In this document: one piece after another, positions 56,660 through 64,000 of the stretch
Layout: each line of letters opens with the position of its first letter
Numbering within the stretch: position 1 is the stretch's first letter
NCBI GenBank assembly: GCA_017303855.1
Contig: JAFLBL010000005.1
Span: forward strand, 1 to 64,000
Length of the DNA: 64,000 nucleotides
DNA from: Chitinophagales bacterium
GTDB taxonomy: Bacteria; Bacteroidota; Bacteroidia; Chitinophagales; Chitinophagaceae
Direction: 5' to 3'
The notes under the pieces: model-generated
What the model was told of the DNA's origin: nothing
Databases searched by the model: none
The model's input: the letters and a program-made list of their open reading frames with translations, nothing else
Translations under genes and position numbers: made by a program

Positions 56660-56764
56660 TGAATAATGAATAATGAGTAATGAGTAAACGATGAAGATGC
56701 ACAAAGCACAGATACAGCCCGAAAGATGACCTGTCAACCTGCCTTTGCCGGCAGGCAGGCTTTT
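56651..56764. repeat. Heptad tract and hairpin between tnaA and tpl
   Basis: Positions 56651-56687 are AATGAAT/AATGAGT 7-bp units overlapping the tnaA stop. At 56738-56760 a hairpin CCTGCC / GGCAGG surrounds TTTGCC. No gene is seen in the gap. Confidence 0.7.
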
Positions 56765-56800
56765 CAACATTCAAACTTATCAACCTATAAACTTTACACA

Positions 56801-58183
56801 ATGAGTACTATAATCAAAAGAAGCTGGGCCGAGCCCTACAAGATCAAAATGGTGGAACTGATCAAAATGACCACGCCCGCCCAACGCCGGAAAGCCATGA
56901 AGGAAGCCGGCTTCAATACCTTCTTATTAAAATCGGAAGATGTATATATCGACCTGCTGACAGACAGCGGCACCAGTGCCATGAGTGATCAGCAGTGGGC
57001 CGGACTGATGATGGGCGATGAAGCCTATGCCGGCAGCCGCAATTTTTATCACCTGGAAAAAGTAGTGCAGGAGATCTATGGCTATAAGTATTTAGTACCC
57101 ACCCACCAGGGACGCGGTGCCGAGAATATCATCTCTAAGATCCTGATCAAAAAAGGCAATATCATTCCGGGCAATATGTACTTCACCACCACCCGGCTGC
57201 ACCAGGAACTGGCCGGTGGTAAATTTGAAGACATCATCATTGACGAAGCCCATGATTCAGAAAATGAATTCCCCTTTAAAGGAAATGTGGACCTGAAAAA
57301 ACTGGAAGCCCTGATCAAAAAACATGGCGCGGCTAAAATTCCGTATATCAGTATCGCTACCAGTGTAAATATGGCCGGCGGACAACCCATCAGTATCCAG
57401 AACCTGAAAGAACTGCGGGCCCTGACCAAAAAACACGGCATCCGCATCATTCACGATATGACCCGTGTGGCAGAAAATGCACACTTCATTCAGCAACGGG
57501 AAAAAGGCTATGCCAAAAAATCCATCCGGCAGATCGTTAAAGAGATCTGTAACCTGACCGATGGGGCAACGATGAGTGCCAAAAAAGATGCACTGGTGAA
57601 TATCGGTGGTTTCCTCGCCATCAATGACTGGGATGTATTTGAAGAGGCCCGGAACATGGTAGTGGTGTATGAAGGATTGCATACCTATGGAGGTCTGGCC
57701 GGACGTGACATGGAAGCTATGGCCATCGGTATTAAAGAAAGTGTGGACGATGACCATATTCATGCCCGTGTAGGACAAGTAATTTATCTCGGAGAGAAAA
57801 TGATCGATTATGGCGTACCCATTGTAAGACCGATCGGGGGACACGGCATATTTGTGGATGCGAAGAAATTCCTGCCGCATATTCCGCAGGATCAGTTCCC
57901 TGCACAAACCTTAGCTGCCGAAGTGTACCTCGACTCCGGTGTACGGACCATGGAACGGGGTGTTGTCTCTGCCGGACGTAAAGCAAATGGCGAAAACTAT
58001 TATCCCAAACTGGAACTGGTCCGTTTCACCATTCCGCGCCGGGTATATACACAGGCGCATATGGATGTGATCGCCGAGTCCACCGCCAGGGTGTTTGAAC
58101 GCCGCAATAAGATCAAGGGATTGAAAATGGTTTATGAACCGAAGTACCTGCGGTTCTTCCAGGCGAAGTTTGAACAGCTGTAA
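56801..58183 (+). CDS. tpl: Tyrosine phenol-lyase
   Basis: A 460-aa PLP lyase splitting tyrosine to phenol, pyruvate and ammonia. It aligns with Citrobacter tyrosine phenol-lyase through most of its length with a steady offset of about +5: T129 matches T124, PLP Lys K262 matches K257, and R386 in VRTMERG matches R381, the Arg specific to the tyrosine enzyme. The C-terminal Phe pair RFFQAKF is also kept. Start 56801 is the first ATG in line with homologues. It is a tandem paralogue of the upstream gene but not a recent copy. It ends at a bidirectional terminator. Confidence 0.88.
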   Translation: MSTIIKRSWAEPYKIKMVELIKMTTPAQRRKAMKEAGFNTFLLKSEDVYIDLLTDSGTSAMSDQQWAGLMMGDEAYAGSRNFYHLEKVVQEIYGYKYLVPTHQGRGAENIISKILIKKGNIIPGNMYFTTTRLHQELAGGKFEDIIIDEAHDSENEFPFKGNVDLKKLEALIKKHGAAKIPYISIATSVNMAGGQPISIQNLKELRALTKKHGIRIIHDMTRVAENAHFIQQREKGYAKKSIRQIVKEICNLTDGATMSAKKDALVNIGGFLAINDWDVFEEARNMVVVYEGLHTYGGLAGRDMEAMAIGIKESVDDDHIHARVGQVIYLGEKMIDYGVPIVRPIGGHGIFVDAKKFLPHIPQDQFPAQTLAAEVYLDSGVRTMERGVVSAGRKANGENYYPKLELVRFTIPRRVYTQAHMDVIAESTARVFERRNKIKGLKMVYEPKYLRFFQAKFEQL

Positions 58184-58196
58184 AAGGAAAAAAATA

Positions 58197-58237
58197 AAAC
58201 GGTCAGCACTTACTTCGCTTGTAAGTGCTGACCGTTT
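58197..58237. terminator. Bidirectional intrinsic terminator, 17-bp perfect stem
   Basis: Arms AAACGGTCAGCACTTAC and its complement around a 7-base loop, with A and T runs on both sides, between convergent genes tpl and the 603-aa gene. Confidence 0.93.
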
Positions 58238-58240
58238 GTT

Positions 58241-60052
58241 TTATTTATTGTCAATACTGTATTGGTAATTCAGCACATCCAGTTCTGTTTCTGCCCGACT
58301 GAGTTGGCGTTCAAATTCACTGGTACCATCATCCAGTTGAGATGCGTGAGCGCGGTAGTAGCCGATCCCCTTCCGGAGATTCAGGTAAAACTCATTGAAG
58401 TATTTCGCCTTTTTGGCCAAGGTGCCATTCGCCTGTTCTTCTTCCAGTTTTTCCTTCAAGTAATCGATATACAATCCCAACTCTGCAATGAACATATGTG
58501 GACGGTCCGGCTTAGTCAGACTCTCCGTTCGGCCATAAATATGATCCACCATTTTTTTCAGTGATACCACTTTGGAAAAATGCACAATATTGGGACCCGG
58601 ACAGATGTTTACCGCTTTGAGTTTGTCGATAAACGGCACATTGTATACCAGTGAAGCAGCATTACTCAAGCCGATACACAGGCAATCCTTATCCTGCAGT
58701 TCTTCCACCTGCCGGTTGAATTCCGCTTCCGGAAGATTAGCTGCTTTCAGTTGTTCCAGTTTCAACTGCTGGTATTTCCGGGAAGCAGTACAGATGGGTT
58801 CCTCTGTGAATTCCGTATTAAAGGCCAGGTGCTTTTCTGTACAGGGGCTACCGGGGCGACCATTCAATACCCGTTGCTTCACTTCCCGGTCTGCAGTAGT
58901 ACCTTTGAGGTAATGGAAACGTACACCCAATGGCGACTTGCGGCTGAGTACCACATCTTCTGCATTTGCATCGGCCAGTAAGCCGAGTGTTTCAGCATCC
59001 ACAGTCGTGGCTTCCGGCACCAATAAGAACGGGGAACCCCAACCGGTTGTACTGATATCATATTGCGTATGCAGGAATCGGTCTTCAGCTGCAGTACCGA
59101 TACCACCCTGTACTGAAAAAAGAACAGGGGGAATATCTTTAACGATACGATCATTCTTCTTCAGTTGAACGGCACTATAAATTTCAAACAAGGAATCCAG
59201 TAATTCCTGTTTCCCGTTTTTGAATTCTTCCATAATAGGTCCCAGCAGGTAACCATCCGTAGCAAATGCATGGCCGCCGCAGTTCAGTCCGGATTCAATC
59301 CTGAACTCACTCACCCAGATCCCTTTTTTGGCCAGGTATTTTCCTTGTATGAGCGCCGAACGATAATCACTCACTTTCAAAATCACTTTCTTGGCAAAGC
59401 TTCCATCTTCCTGCATATCAAATTGCGGACAATTTTCCATGTAGTTGAACAACCGGGGATTGAGTCCTGCTGAAAATACAATGGAGGAATTCGTCAGATC
59501 ACTCTCCACATAACCCCGGAGTGCCGCCACCGCATCTGAACCGTCTTTGATCACCTGGTGCTGACTGTCTTTATTCTCGCGATCGAGTTTAGTCATGATG
59601 TTCACATCAATACTACCCGGTCTTACCTGGGTACGCAGATAGTCAGCCAGCTTACGCTTCTCCGCATGATCAGCAGTCTCAGTCATTTGCCGGTATGCTT
59701 TTTTCAGCATGGATGTTTCGGGCAACATTTCAAAATAGGTCACGAGTTCAGACCCCTTTTCGAAAGCGGCTTTTTTCAACCGGTCCATTTGGCCGGCAAC
59801 GATACTGTTCACGAGATTGAGGTAATCGGTGATCCGCTTTGCCCGGTAATCCGGCTGATCGGTAGTGATGGGTTGATAAACTCTGCCAGCCTGCGGATAG
59901 TAATAGCTGCGCATCATTTCCACCAGCCGGTCTTCCACAATGGAGATCACGGAAGAAATACCAAACCGGGCTACTTTAACCGGGCTGTCAATAGTATAGG
60001 CTAATCCCATAACAGGTATATGAAACCTGTGTAATGAAGAAGTATTCATCAT
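58241..60052 (-). CDS. Unrecognised 603-aa soluble protein
   Basis: I cannot assign a family. There is no signal peptide or membrane span. A long charged helical N-terminal region (about 1-190) is followed by an alpha/beta part with SSIVFSAGLNPRLFNYM, GLNCGGHAFATDGYLLGPI, QGGIGTAAEDRFL, DISTTGWGSPFLLVPEATT and DVVLSRKSPLG. The glycine-rich loops and ordered strands recall a TIM-barrel or FMN-binding enzyme. Several Cys recur (CGGH, PICTAS, CLCIGLS, ICPGPN) and could bind metal. The C-terminus is coiled. ATG at 60052 is used; a GTG six bases upstream is in frame. It is a single-gene unit with terminators on both ends. Confidence 0.85.
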   Translation of the reverse strand: MMNTSSLHRFHIPVMGLAYTIDSPVKVARFGISSVISIVEDRLVEMMRSYYYPQAGRVYQPITTDQPDYRAKRITDYLNLVNSIVAGQMDRLKKAAFEKGSELVTYFEMLPETSMLKKAYRQMTETADHAEKRKLADYLRTQVRPGSIDVNIMTKLDRENKDSQHQVIKDGSDAVAALRGYVESDLTNSSIVFSAGLNPRLFNYMENCPQFDMQEDGSFAKKVILKVSDYRSALIQGKYLAKKGIWVSEFRIESGLNCGGHAFATDGYLLGPIMEEFKNGKQELLDSLFEIYSAVQLKKNDRIVKDIPPVLFSVQGGIGTAAEDRFLHTQYDISTTGWGSPFLLVPEATTVDAETLGLLADANAEDVVLSRKSPLGVRFHYLKGTTADREVKQRVLNGRPGSPCTEKHLAFNTEFTEEPICTASRKYQQLKLEQLKAANLPEAEFNRQVEELQDKDCLCIGLSNAASLVYNVPFIDKLKAVNICPGPNIVHFSKVVSLKKMVDHIYGRTESLTKPDRPHMFIAELGLYIDYLKEKLEEEQANGTLAKKAKYFNEFYLNLRKGIGYYRAHASQLDDGTSEFERQLSRAETELDVLNYQYSIDNK

Positions 60053-60172
60053 ATTCACTGATTAAAAAGTAGAGGAGGAGAAAATAACACTATGAACAAC
60101 AAAGAATCAGCGGCATGATGAGAGTAAATAACACATCCGGCTACAATTCAGTTGCACAATTACAAATTTCGG

Positions 60173-60214
60173 AAAAAAAAGACGAACACCCGAAAATTAA
60201 AACGTTTTCGGGTG
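60173..60214 (-). terminator. Intrinsic terminator of the nitrosative-stress operon (minus strand)
   Basis: Stem CACCCGAAAA / TTTTCGGGTG (60187-60214) with an 8-base loop. On the minus strand it leads into an eight-T run at 60173-60180. The remaining gap, 60059-60172, holds no gene. Confidence 0.85.
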
Positions 60215-60227
60215 CCTATTTAACGAA

Positions 60228-60659
60228 TTAGCCGAACAGATAGGCCAATCCGTCGTTTACCGGTACGCAAAGATCATTGATAGTCCGTTGCCGGCACATA
60301 GTTTCAAAACGATCCCGTACTTCCTTATAATCATTATGAATCGGACAGGGATGCGTGGCTGAACATTTACTGAATCCCAGTCCGCAACGCCTAAACACAT
60401 CTTTTCCGTCAATTGCTTCCACAACCGGCAATAAAGCCTGGTTCTTTTGCTTTTTTGTAAGATAAAATCCGCCATTGGGCCCCTTTAGGCTGTTAATGAC
60501 TTCCGCTTTAACCAACGTTTGTAGCAGCTTACCAACAGTATGCTCACTGGCGCCGATCACTTTTGCAATTTCCAGTATGCCGGCTTTCTCCCCGGTATCC
60601 GTTTTGGATGCCAGGTAAATAACCGCTTTTATGGCCGTGGTACAAGTAAGACTCAACAT
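60228..60659 (-). CDS. Rrf2-family transcriptional regulator, probably Fe-S NO sensor (NsrR-like)
   Basis: A 143-aa winged-helix regulator. The HTH spans about residues 20-60 (AGILEIAKVIGASEHTVGKLLQTL) followed by the wing LKGPNGGFYLT. Three Cys in RRCGLGFSKCSATHPCPIH (spacing C-x6-C-x5-C) resemble the [Fe-S] ligands of IscR/NsrR. It is last in an operon of NO-response genes, so it probably represses them until NO damages its cluster. Start 60659 (MLSLTC) matches the normal Rrf2 N-terminus; an upstream in-frame ATG at 60713 lies inside the preceding gene. Confidence 0.88.
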   Translation of the reverse strand: MLSLTCTTAIKAVIYLASKTDTGEKAGILEIAKVIGASEHTVGKLLQTLVKAEVINSLKGPNGGFYLTKKQKNQALLPVVEAIDGKDVFRRCGLGFSKCSATHPCPIHNDYKEVRDRFETMCRQRTINDLCVPVNDGLAYLFG

Positions 60660-60661
60660 GT

Positions 60662-60988
60662 TTATTGATTCAAGAACCGTTTGCCTTCTTCTGAAATCCG
60701 CTCGTGTGTCCATGGCGGATCAAAACAAAGTTCAACCCGCACCTGCCTTTCCCCGAATGTCTTTTCCAAAACCCGGCGCACTGCCGCCGTTAATGTATCC
60801 CCCATCGGACAAAACTGAGTAGTCAGCGTCATTGTTACATAAATAATTTTCTCCGTTTCATCAAAATCAAGCTGATAAATCAGGCCCAGGTCCACCACAT
60901 TTAACCCGATCTCCGGGTCAATCACCTGTTCCAGTGCGGCAAGCGCAATGGTGGCATTCATCGTATGGTTGCTGATCACATTCATCAT
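60662..60988 (-). CDS. MIP18/DUF59 metal-sulfur cluster assembly-type protein
   Basis: A 108-aa protein of the SufT/PaaD group: ALEQVIDPEIGLNVVDLGLIY, then VTMTLTTQFCPMGDTL, whose Cys is the family's conserved reactive residue. Members help assemble or repair Fe-S clusters. Overlap with the upstream gene (ATGA) and a 2-bp gap to the Rrf2 gene show one operon. In this context it probably restores Fe-S clusters broken by NO. Confidence 0.88.
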   Translation of the reverse strand: MMNVISNHTMNATIALAALEQVIDPEIGLNVVDLGLIYQLDFDETEKIIYVTMTLTTQFCPMGDTLTAAVRRVLEKTFGERQVRVELCFDPPWTHERISEEGKRFLNQ

Positions 60989-62262
60989 ACAGGTTTATGT
61001 TTCCATACCCGGTATACATTCAGACAATAAAGGAAAGCCATGCCGGTTAACAAAACTGCACCAGTCTGCAGCAGGCTGATCATTCCCAGTAAAATACCCG
61101 CCGAAAATAATACAAATCCAGCCAGGTAAATCAACGCCATCACCGCAAAGAGTTTTTTATTGTACAGATCATTGGGATTCGGCGTTTTCTCCACACCCGC
61201 TTTTTCGTGATAGACTTTATTCCAGATTATAAAAGGCAAGGTCTTAAATGTCATACCAAGAATCAATGCGGTTATCCATCCGAAAAAAATCACAAACCCG
61301 TAAAGTTGTACGGTCTTTAACTGATGCTCTCCGGACAGCAAACGCCCTGATAATACTAACACAGTTAATAACGGCAATACGATCATCGAAACGGACAACA
61401 ACGAAATCTTCATTGGTTCATCCACCTGCTTCCGTATCCGTTGTCTGAAAACCTGTATACAATAGAAGACAAACAGGAAGAGCCCTGTACCGATCAGGCA
61501 GGCGGGAATCAGCAGCGGCGCTGCCGGCAGCCATAAAAAGGAAAGCTGGTAAAACAGCAATCCTCCGTTGATCAGGAAATAAATAACATACAGCAAACGG
61601 GGTTGCTGGTATTTCGAAATCAGGAACATCGGAATCAACCTTGATCCAACCCCGATAATCAACAGCAAAAACCAACCAATAATACCGGCATGCGCATGCA
61701 GGGGCAGATAGGCCAGTATGTCCTGGGGCAAAAAAGGTATTGTGAAATTATACACCAGTGTAAGACCGAGAAAGGCCGTGATAAACAGCCAGAGTGCCGC
61801 TGTAAGAATATAGACGGCATGTACATTCATTTTCTTGCCGTGCTGCAGACTGCGGAAAAGGTTTATCACGTAAACCAGTATTGCCAGCAACAGCAACCGG
61901 CCGCCCCATTTTGCCGGCCAGCCCATATCCATTTTATAAAATCCATACACCAATAACGGAATACCGCAAGCGGCTAACCAAAAAGTAAGATGCGCCAGCC
62001 TGAGACTGTACAGTGATTTTTCGGTGAGCACCGGTACCAGCTGATGACTGGCACCGAGAATAATCATCGTACCCCAGCCGAGCGCCATAATGTGTGTGAT
62101 GGCCAGGCTGCCAGGATTAAAATAATGTCCTGTAAATAAAGAGGCGGATAAAAACAATAAAACAGAACCAGCCAGTAAACTAACTGCGGCATACAGATAA
62201 AAAGGTACCACAGCCGTGTGAGGTGTATTACGAAAATCGGCTTGTGGAAATCCGGTACCCAT
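60985..62262 (-). CDS. Haem-copper oxidase subunit I-like membrane protein of the NO-response cluster
   Basis: A 425-aa protein with about twelve transmembrane helices. Helices carry His in ITHIMALGWGTM and LGASHQLVPVL and in LPLHAHAGIIGWF, in places like the haem ligands of haem-copper oxidase subunit I or NnrS. It is shorter than a true oxidase or NorB, and I see no full set of the six His needed for the binuclear centre. It sits among NO-stress genes, so a NO-binding or NO-consuming haem protein is likely. Reported annotations for relatives vary. Confidence 0.75.
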   Translation of the reverse strand: MGTGFPQADFRNTPHTAVVPFYLYAAVSLLAGSVLLFLSASLFTGHYFNPGSLAITHIMALGWGTMIILGASHQLVPVLTEKSLYSLRLAHLTFWLAACGIPLLVYGFYKMDMGWPAKWGGRLLLLAILVYVINLFRSLQHGKKMNVHAVYILTAALWLFITAFLGLTLVYNFTIPFLPQDILAYLPLHAHAGIIGWFLLLIIGVGSRLIPMFLISKYQQPRLLYVIYFLINGGLLFYQLSFLWLPAAPLLIPACLIGTGLFLFVFYCIQVFRQRIRKQVDEPMKISLLSVSMIVLPLLTVLVLSGRLLSGEHQLKTVQLYGFVIFFGWITALILGMTFKTLPFIIWNKVYHEKAGVEKTPNPNDLYNKKLFAVMALIYLAGFVLFSAGILLGMISLLQTGAVLLTGMAFLYCLNVYRVWKHKPV

Positions 62263-62263
62263 A

Positions 62264-62821
62264 TCAGGATCGATAAATCAGTAACTGTACATCGCCGGGA
62301 CTTACTTCATTAATCCTGTACTGCAGTTTACGGGTAGCCAGTTCAGGCAACAGAAAAACAGGCAGCTTTTTATGATATACAAACAGCGCCTGCCCTTCGG
62401 ACAATGCGTCCACCGCTTCCAGAATGCTGATCATAGGCCGGGGCATTTCAAGCTGACGGACATCCAGTGTCACTATCGCATCGTTGAAACGTGCCTGCAG
62501 CGATTCCCAGCTTTCCATACTTTCCTCACTCACGGACTGTTGAGGTTGCAATCCCGTTTGCTCTTTATAAAAATAAGTATGTACCAGCTGGTCATTGATT
62601 ACTTCAGCAAAGGAACTGAAGCCCCGCTGCTGCAACACATTCATCAACGGGGCCGGTTTAAACGTATTTACAATTTCCAGCACCTGCCCCTCTTCCAGCT
62701 GTGCAATTTTCTCCATAATCAGCTGAAAGGGATCAGTACCTCCAGCCAATACCGGCCTTACATCCAGCCGGACTAACTGTTCCGGTTGCAGTGATGCTAA
62801 AAATTCAGGTATTTCACTCAT
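62264..62821 (-). CDS. DUF2249 protein, two domains
   Basis: A 185-aa soluble protein with two copies of the DUF2249/TusA-like fold: residues 10-85 (VRLDVRPVLAGGTDPFQLI, then the GQVLEIVNTFKPAPLM core) and 105-185 (VTLDVRQLEMPRPMISIL, GQALFVYHKKLPVFLLPEL). The second domain lies where the first turns into EINEVS-type beta strands at the end. It lies between ric and the membrane protein with almost no gap. The family is linked to NO-response loci but its reaction is unknown. Confidence 0.88.
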   Translation of the reverse strand: MSEIPEFLASLQPEQLVRLDVRPVLAGGTDPFQLIMEKIAQLEEGQVLEIVNTFKPAPLMNVLQQRGFSSFAEVINDQLVHTYFYKEQTGLQPQQSVSEESMESWESLQARFNDAIVTLDVRQLEMPRPMISILEAVDALSEGQALFVYHKKLPVFLLPELATRKLQYRINEVSPGDVQLLIYRS

Positions 62822-62841
62822 CGCATTTAATTAAATATTTT

Positions 62842-63801
62842 TCAATTCAGCTTCTTTTCAATACTGAGTGCTTTCGGGAAAAGGATATTATTCTCCAGGT
62901 GCACATGCAGGTGAAGATCATTCTCAAAATCATCGAGCATACGGTACAGCAAACTGTAACTGGCACAGGCGTCTTCCGGTAATGTGAAATTATTGGTCAG
63001 TTCCCTGATGCTAGCCAGCTGTTGTCCAACCACTTCATGTTCCATCTCCATCATATTAATGGGTTGCTGTACCGTTCCGAATTCTGCGGCCAGTGCTGAC
63101 TCCTTACGATCTTTCGCTGCTGACAACTCATGAATATACGGGAATACTACTTTTTCCTCTTTCACCAGGTGCGCCATCATTTCCTGGTTCACTTCCTCAA
63201 CCAGTTTCCATACCTCCAGCAGCTCAGGATGACGGCCGCCATGTACTTTGCTCACTTTGTCAGCATAAGCTACAATATCCGGCAGGTTTTTCCGCACATA
63301 ACTGTGATGGGTATTTACTATAAAATCAGCCAGGAAAGCCGGGCTCCAGTCATTATAAGGCAGGGCATTGCTGCCGGCGGGCAGCTGATCGGCCTGTTGC
63401 AGTTCCTGTTCTATCCGGGTTACTTCCAATCCCTTTTCGAGACAGGCTTCTTTCAGCGTCTTCTTGCCGCCACAACAAAAATCGAGTCCGTACTTTTTAA
63501 ACAGCTGTGCTTTACGGAAATCTTTTGCTACCAGCTGACCCAGTGTTTCATCCATTTCACCACTGACTCTTTTGGTGATTTTTACTTTCCACCAAACCGG
63601 ACCCTGCTCCAGGTATTCCCAGGTAAATACATTGCCCCGCTCCCCGAGTAACTGGTAGTACAACGGTTTCGGATCATGATCATTATGAATGGTCAACGCT
63701 GCCCCTTCCGGCAATTCATCAAAGTATTGGAAAATGGTGGGATGCTTCATCCGGGGTTCGAGCAATGTTACATCCAGTGTTTTATCAGCGATTGTCTGCA
63801 T
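62842..63801 (-). CDS. ric: Iron-sulfur cluster repair di-iron protein (RIC/ScdA/YtfE) with N-terminal DUF2249
   Basis: A 319-aa protein that repairs Fe-S clusters after NO or oxidative damage. Residues 1-80 are a DUF2249 domain. A DUF542/ScdA_N domain follows with the DFCCGGKKTL Cys pair. The hemerythrin-like part has the di-iron ligands in NTHHSYVRKNLPDI, MMAHLVKEEKVVFP, MEHEVVGQQL and HVHLENNILFP. The extra N-terminal DUF2249 joins it to the fold encoded by the next gene. First gene of the operon. Confidence 0.94.
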   Translation of the reverse strand: MQTIADKTLDVTLLEPRMKHPTIFQYFDELPEGAALTIHNDHDPKPLYYQLLGERGNVFTWEYLEQGPVWWKVKITKRVSGEMDETLGQLVAKDFRKAQLFKKYGLDFCCGGKKTLKEACLEKGLEVTRIEQELQQADQLPAGSNALPYNDWSPAFLADFIVNTHHSYVRKNLPDIVAYADKVSKVHGGRHPELLEVWKLVEEVNQEMMAHLVKEEKVVFPYIHELSAAKDRKESALAAEFGTVQQPINMMEMEHEVVGQQLASIRELTNNFTLPEDACASYSLLYRMLDDFENDLHLHVHLENNILFPKALSIEKKLN

Positions 63802-63815
63802 ATTGAATATTTTTT

Positions 63816-63823
63816 CAAAGGTA
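63816..63823 (-). promoter_or_regulatory. TACCTTTG -7 box of the nitrosative-stress operon
   Basis: An exact TAnnTTTG match on the minus strand, 14 bp before the ric ATG. It lies just downstream of a palindromic operator candidate. Confidence 0.7.
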
Positions 63824-63836
63824 GAAAATAAATTCG

Positions 63837-63862
63837 AATAAAAGTATTAAAATACTTTTATT
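63837..63862. promoter_or_regulatory. Perfect 12-bp palindrome, candidate operator (Rrf2/NsrR-like)
   Basis: AATAAAAGTATT-AA-AATACTTTTATT. Its centre lies about 30 bp upstream of the -7 box, so it covers the -33 region. The size and AT-richness resemble NsrR operators, and the operon encodes an Rrf2 regulator. Binding is inferred. Confidence 0.65.
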
Positions 63863-63900
63863 TACGCATTTCGAAAACCCCTGTTGCCCCGGACTGATAA

Positions 63901-64000
63901 TCAGCTTTCCCGGTTCCAGTTCAGCTTTTTCCCAATACCAAGTGAATTATCGGTAAACTTAATATGATCCAGCCGCAGTGTCCAGATCTCACCCGGCATG
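63901..64000 (-). CDS. C-terminus of an unidentified gene (window edge)
   Basis: On the minus strand a frame runs from the window edge to a TGA at 63901-63903. It encodes the last 32 residues, ending KKLNWNRES, with [13 protein letters not shown] before that. It lies upstream of the ric promoter on the same strand. Too little is visible to name it. Confidence 0.4.
   Translation of the reverse strand, partial: MPGEIWTLRLDHIKFTDNSLGIGKKLNWNRES

Noticed and set aside
60985..62262. Called as nitric oxide reductase NorB
   Set aside because: It is too short and lacks the full His set expected for a binuclear centre. Only a haem-copper-like label is supported.

Overview
The window comes from a Bacteroidota chromosome, most likely the Chitinophagaceae/Chitinophagales side. 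Supporting signs are a PorX-type PglZ response regulator, a subtilisin with a type IX secretion (T9SS) sorting tail, a fused LpxC-FabZ, several promoters with a TAnnTTTG -7 box and little Shine-Dalgarno signal, and many short intergenic repeats. No rRNA or tRNA gene was recognised. The family-level placement is an inference.

Layout. 0-4.5 kb is an accessory defence and mobile region. It holds the end of a type IIG restriction-modification enzyme, an Abi_2 (HEPN) abortive-infection gene with a small downstream ORF, and an IS3-family element. A 60-bp repeat flanks the abi unit. Its second copy has been split by the IS; removing the IS and one TTT target duplication restores it. 4.5-17.4 kb is mostly housekeeping: a repeat array, acyl-CoA dehydrogenase, MBL hydrolase, porX, an HD hydrolase, lpxD, a ChaN-like protein, lpxC-fabZ and gyrB. 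17.5-26.5 kb holds a 1805-aa T9SS subtilisin and mfd. 26.5-38 kb holds a ferredoxin-reductase-like flavoprotein followed by nuoABCD-HIJKLMN. This Complex I cluster has no NADH-input module (nuoE, nuoF, nuoG). ppdK follows at 38-41 kb.

40.9-54.6 kb is a complete hydrogen-oxidation locus. A REP-palindrome cluster and its RAYT transposase lie at the edge. The uptake [NiFe]-hydrogenase operon hyaABCD runs leftward. Divergently, a small His-rich protein gene is followed by hypA, hypB, hypF, hypC, hypD, a TonB-dependent receptor and hypE. The small subunit has all six cysteines of the oxygen-tolerant proximal cluster, at a constant +50 offset from the mature E. coli Hyd-1 numbering. Its twin-arginine motif is altered to Arg-Ala. 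The receptor between hypD and hypE is a good candidate for nickel uptake.

54.6-60 kb holds a DUF1569 protein, tandem tryptophanase and tyrosine phenol-lyase genes, and a 603-aa protein I do not recognise. 60.2-63.8 kb is a five-gene nitrosative-stress operon: ric, DUF2249, a haem-copper-oxidase-like membrane protein, a DUF59 protein and an Rrf2 regulator. It sits under a TAnnTTTG promoter with a perfect 12-bp palindrome just upstream. The locus as a whole suggests a facultative organism that takes electrons from H2 and organic acids, passes them to quinone, and handles oxygen and NO stress.
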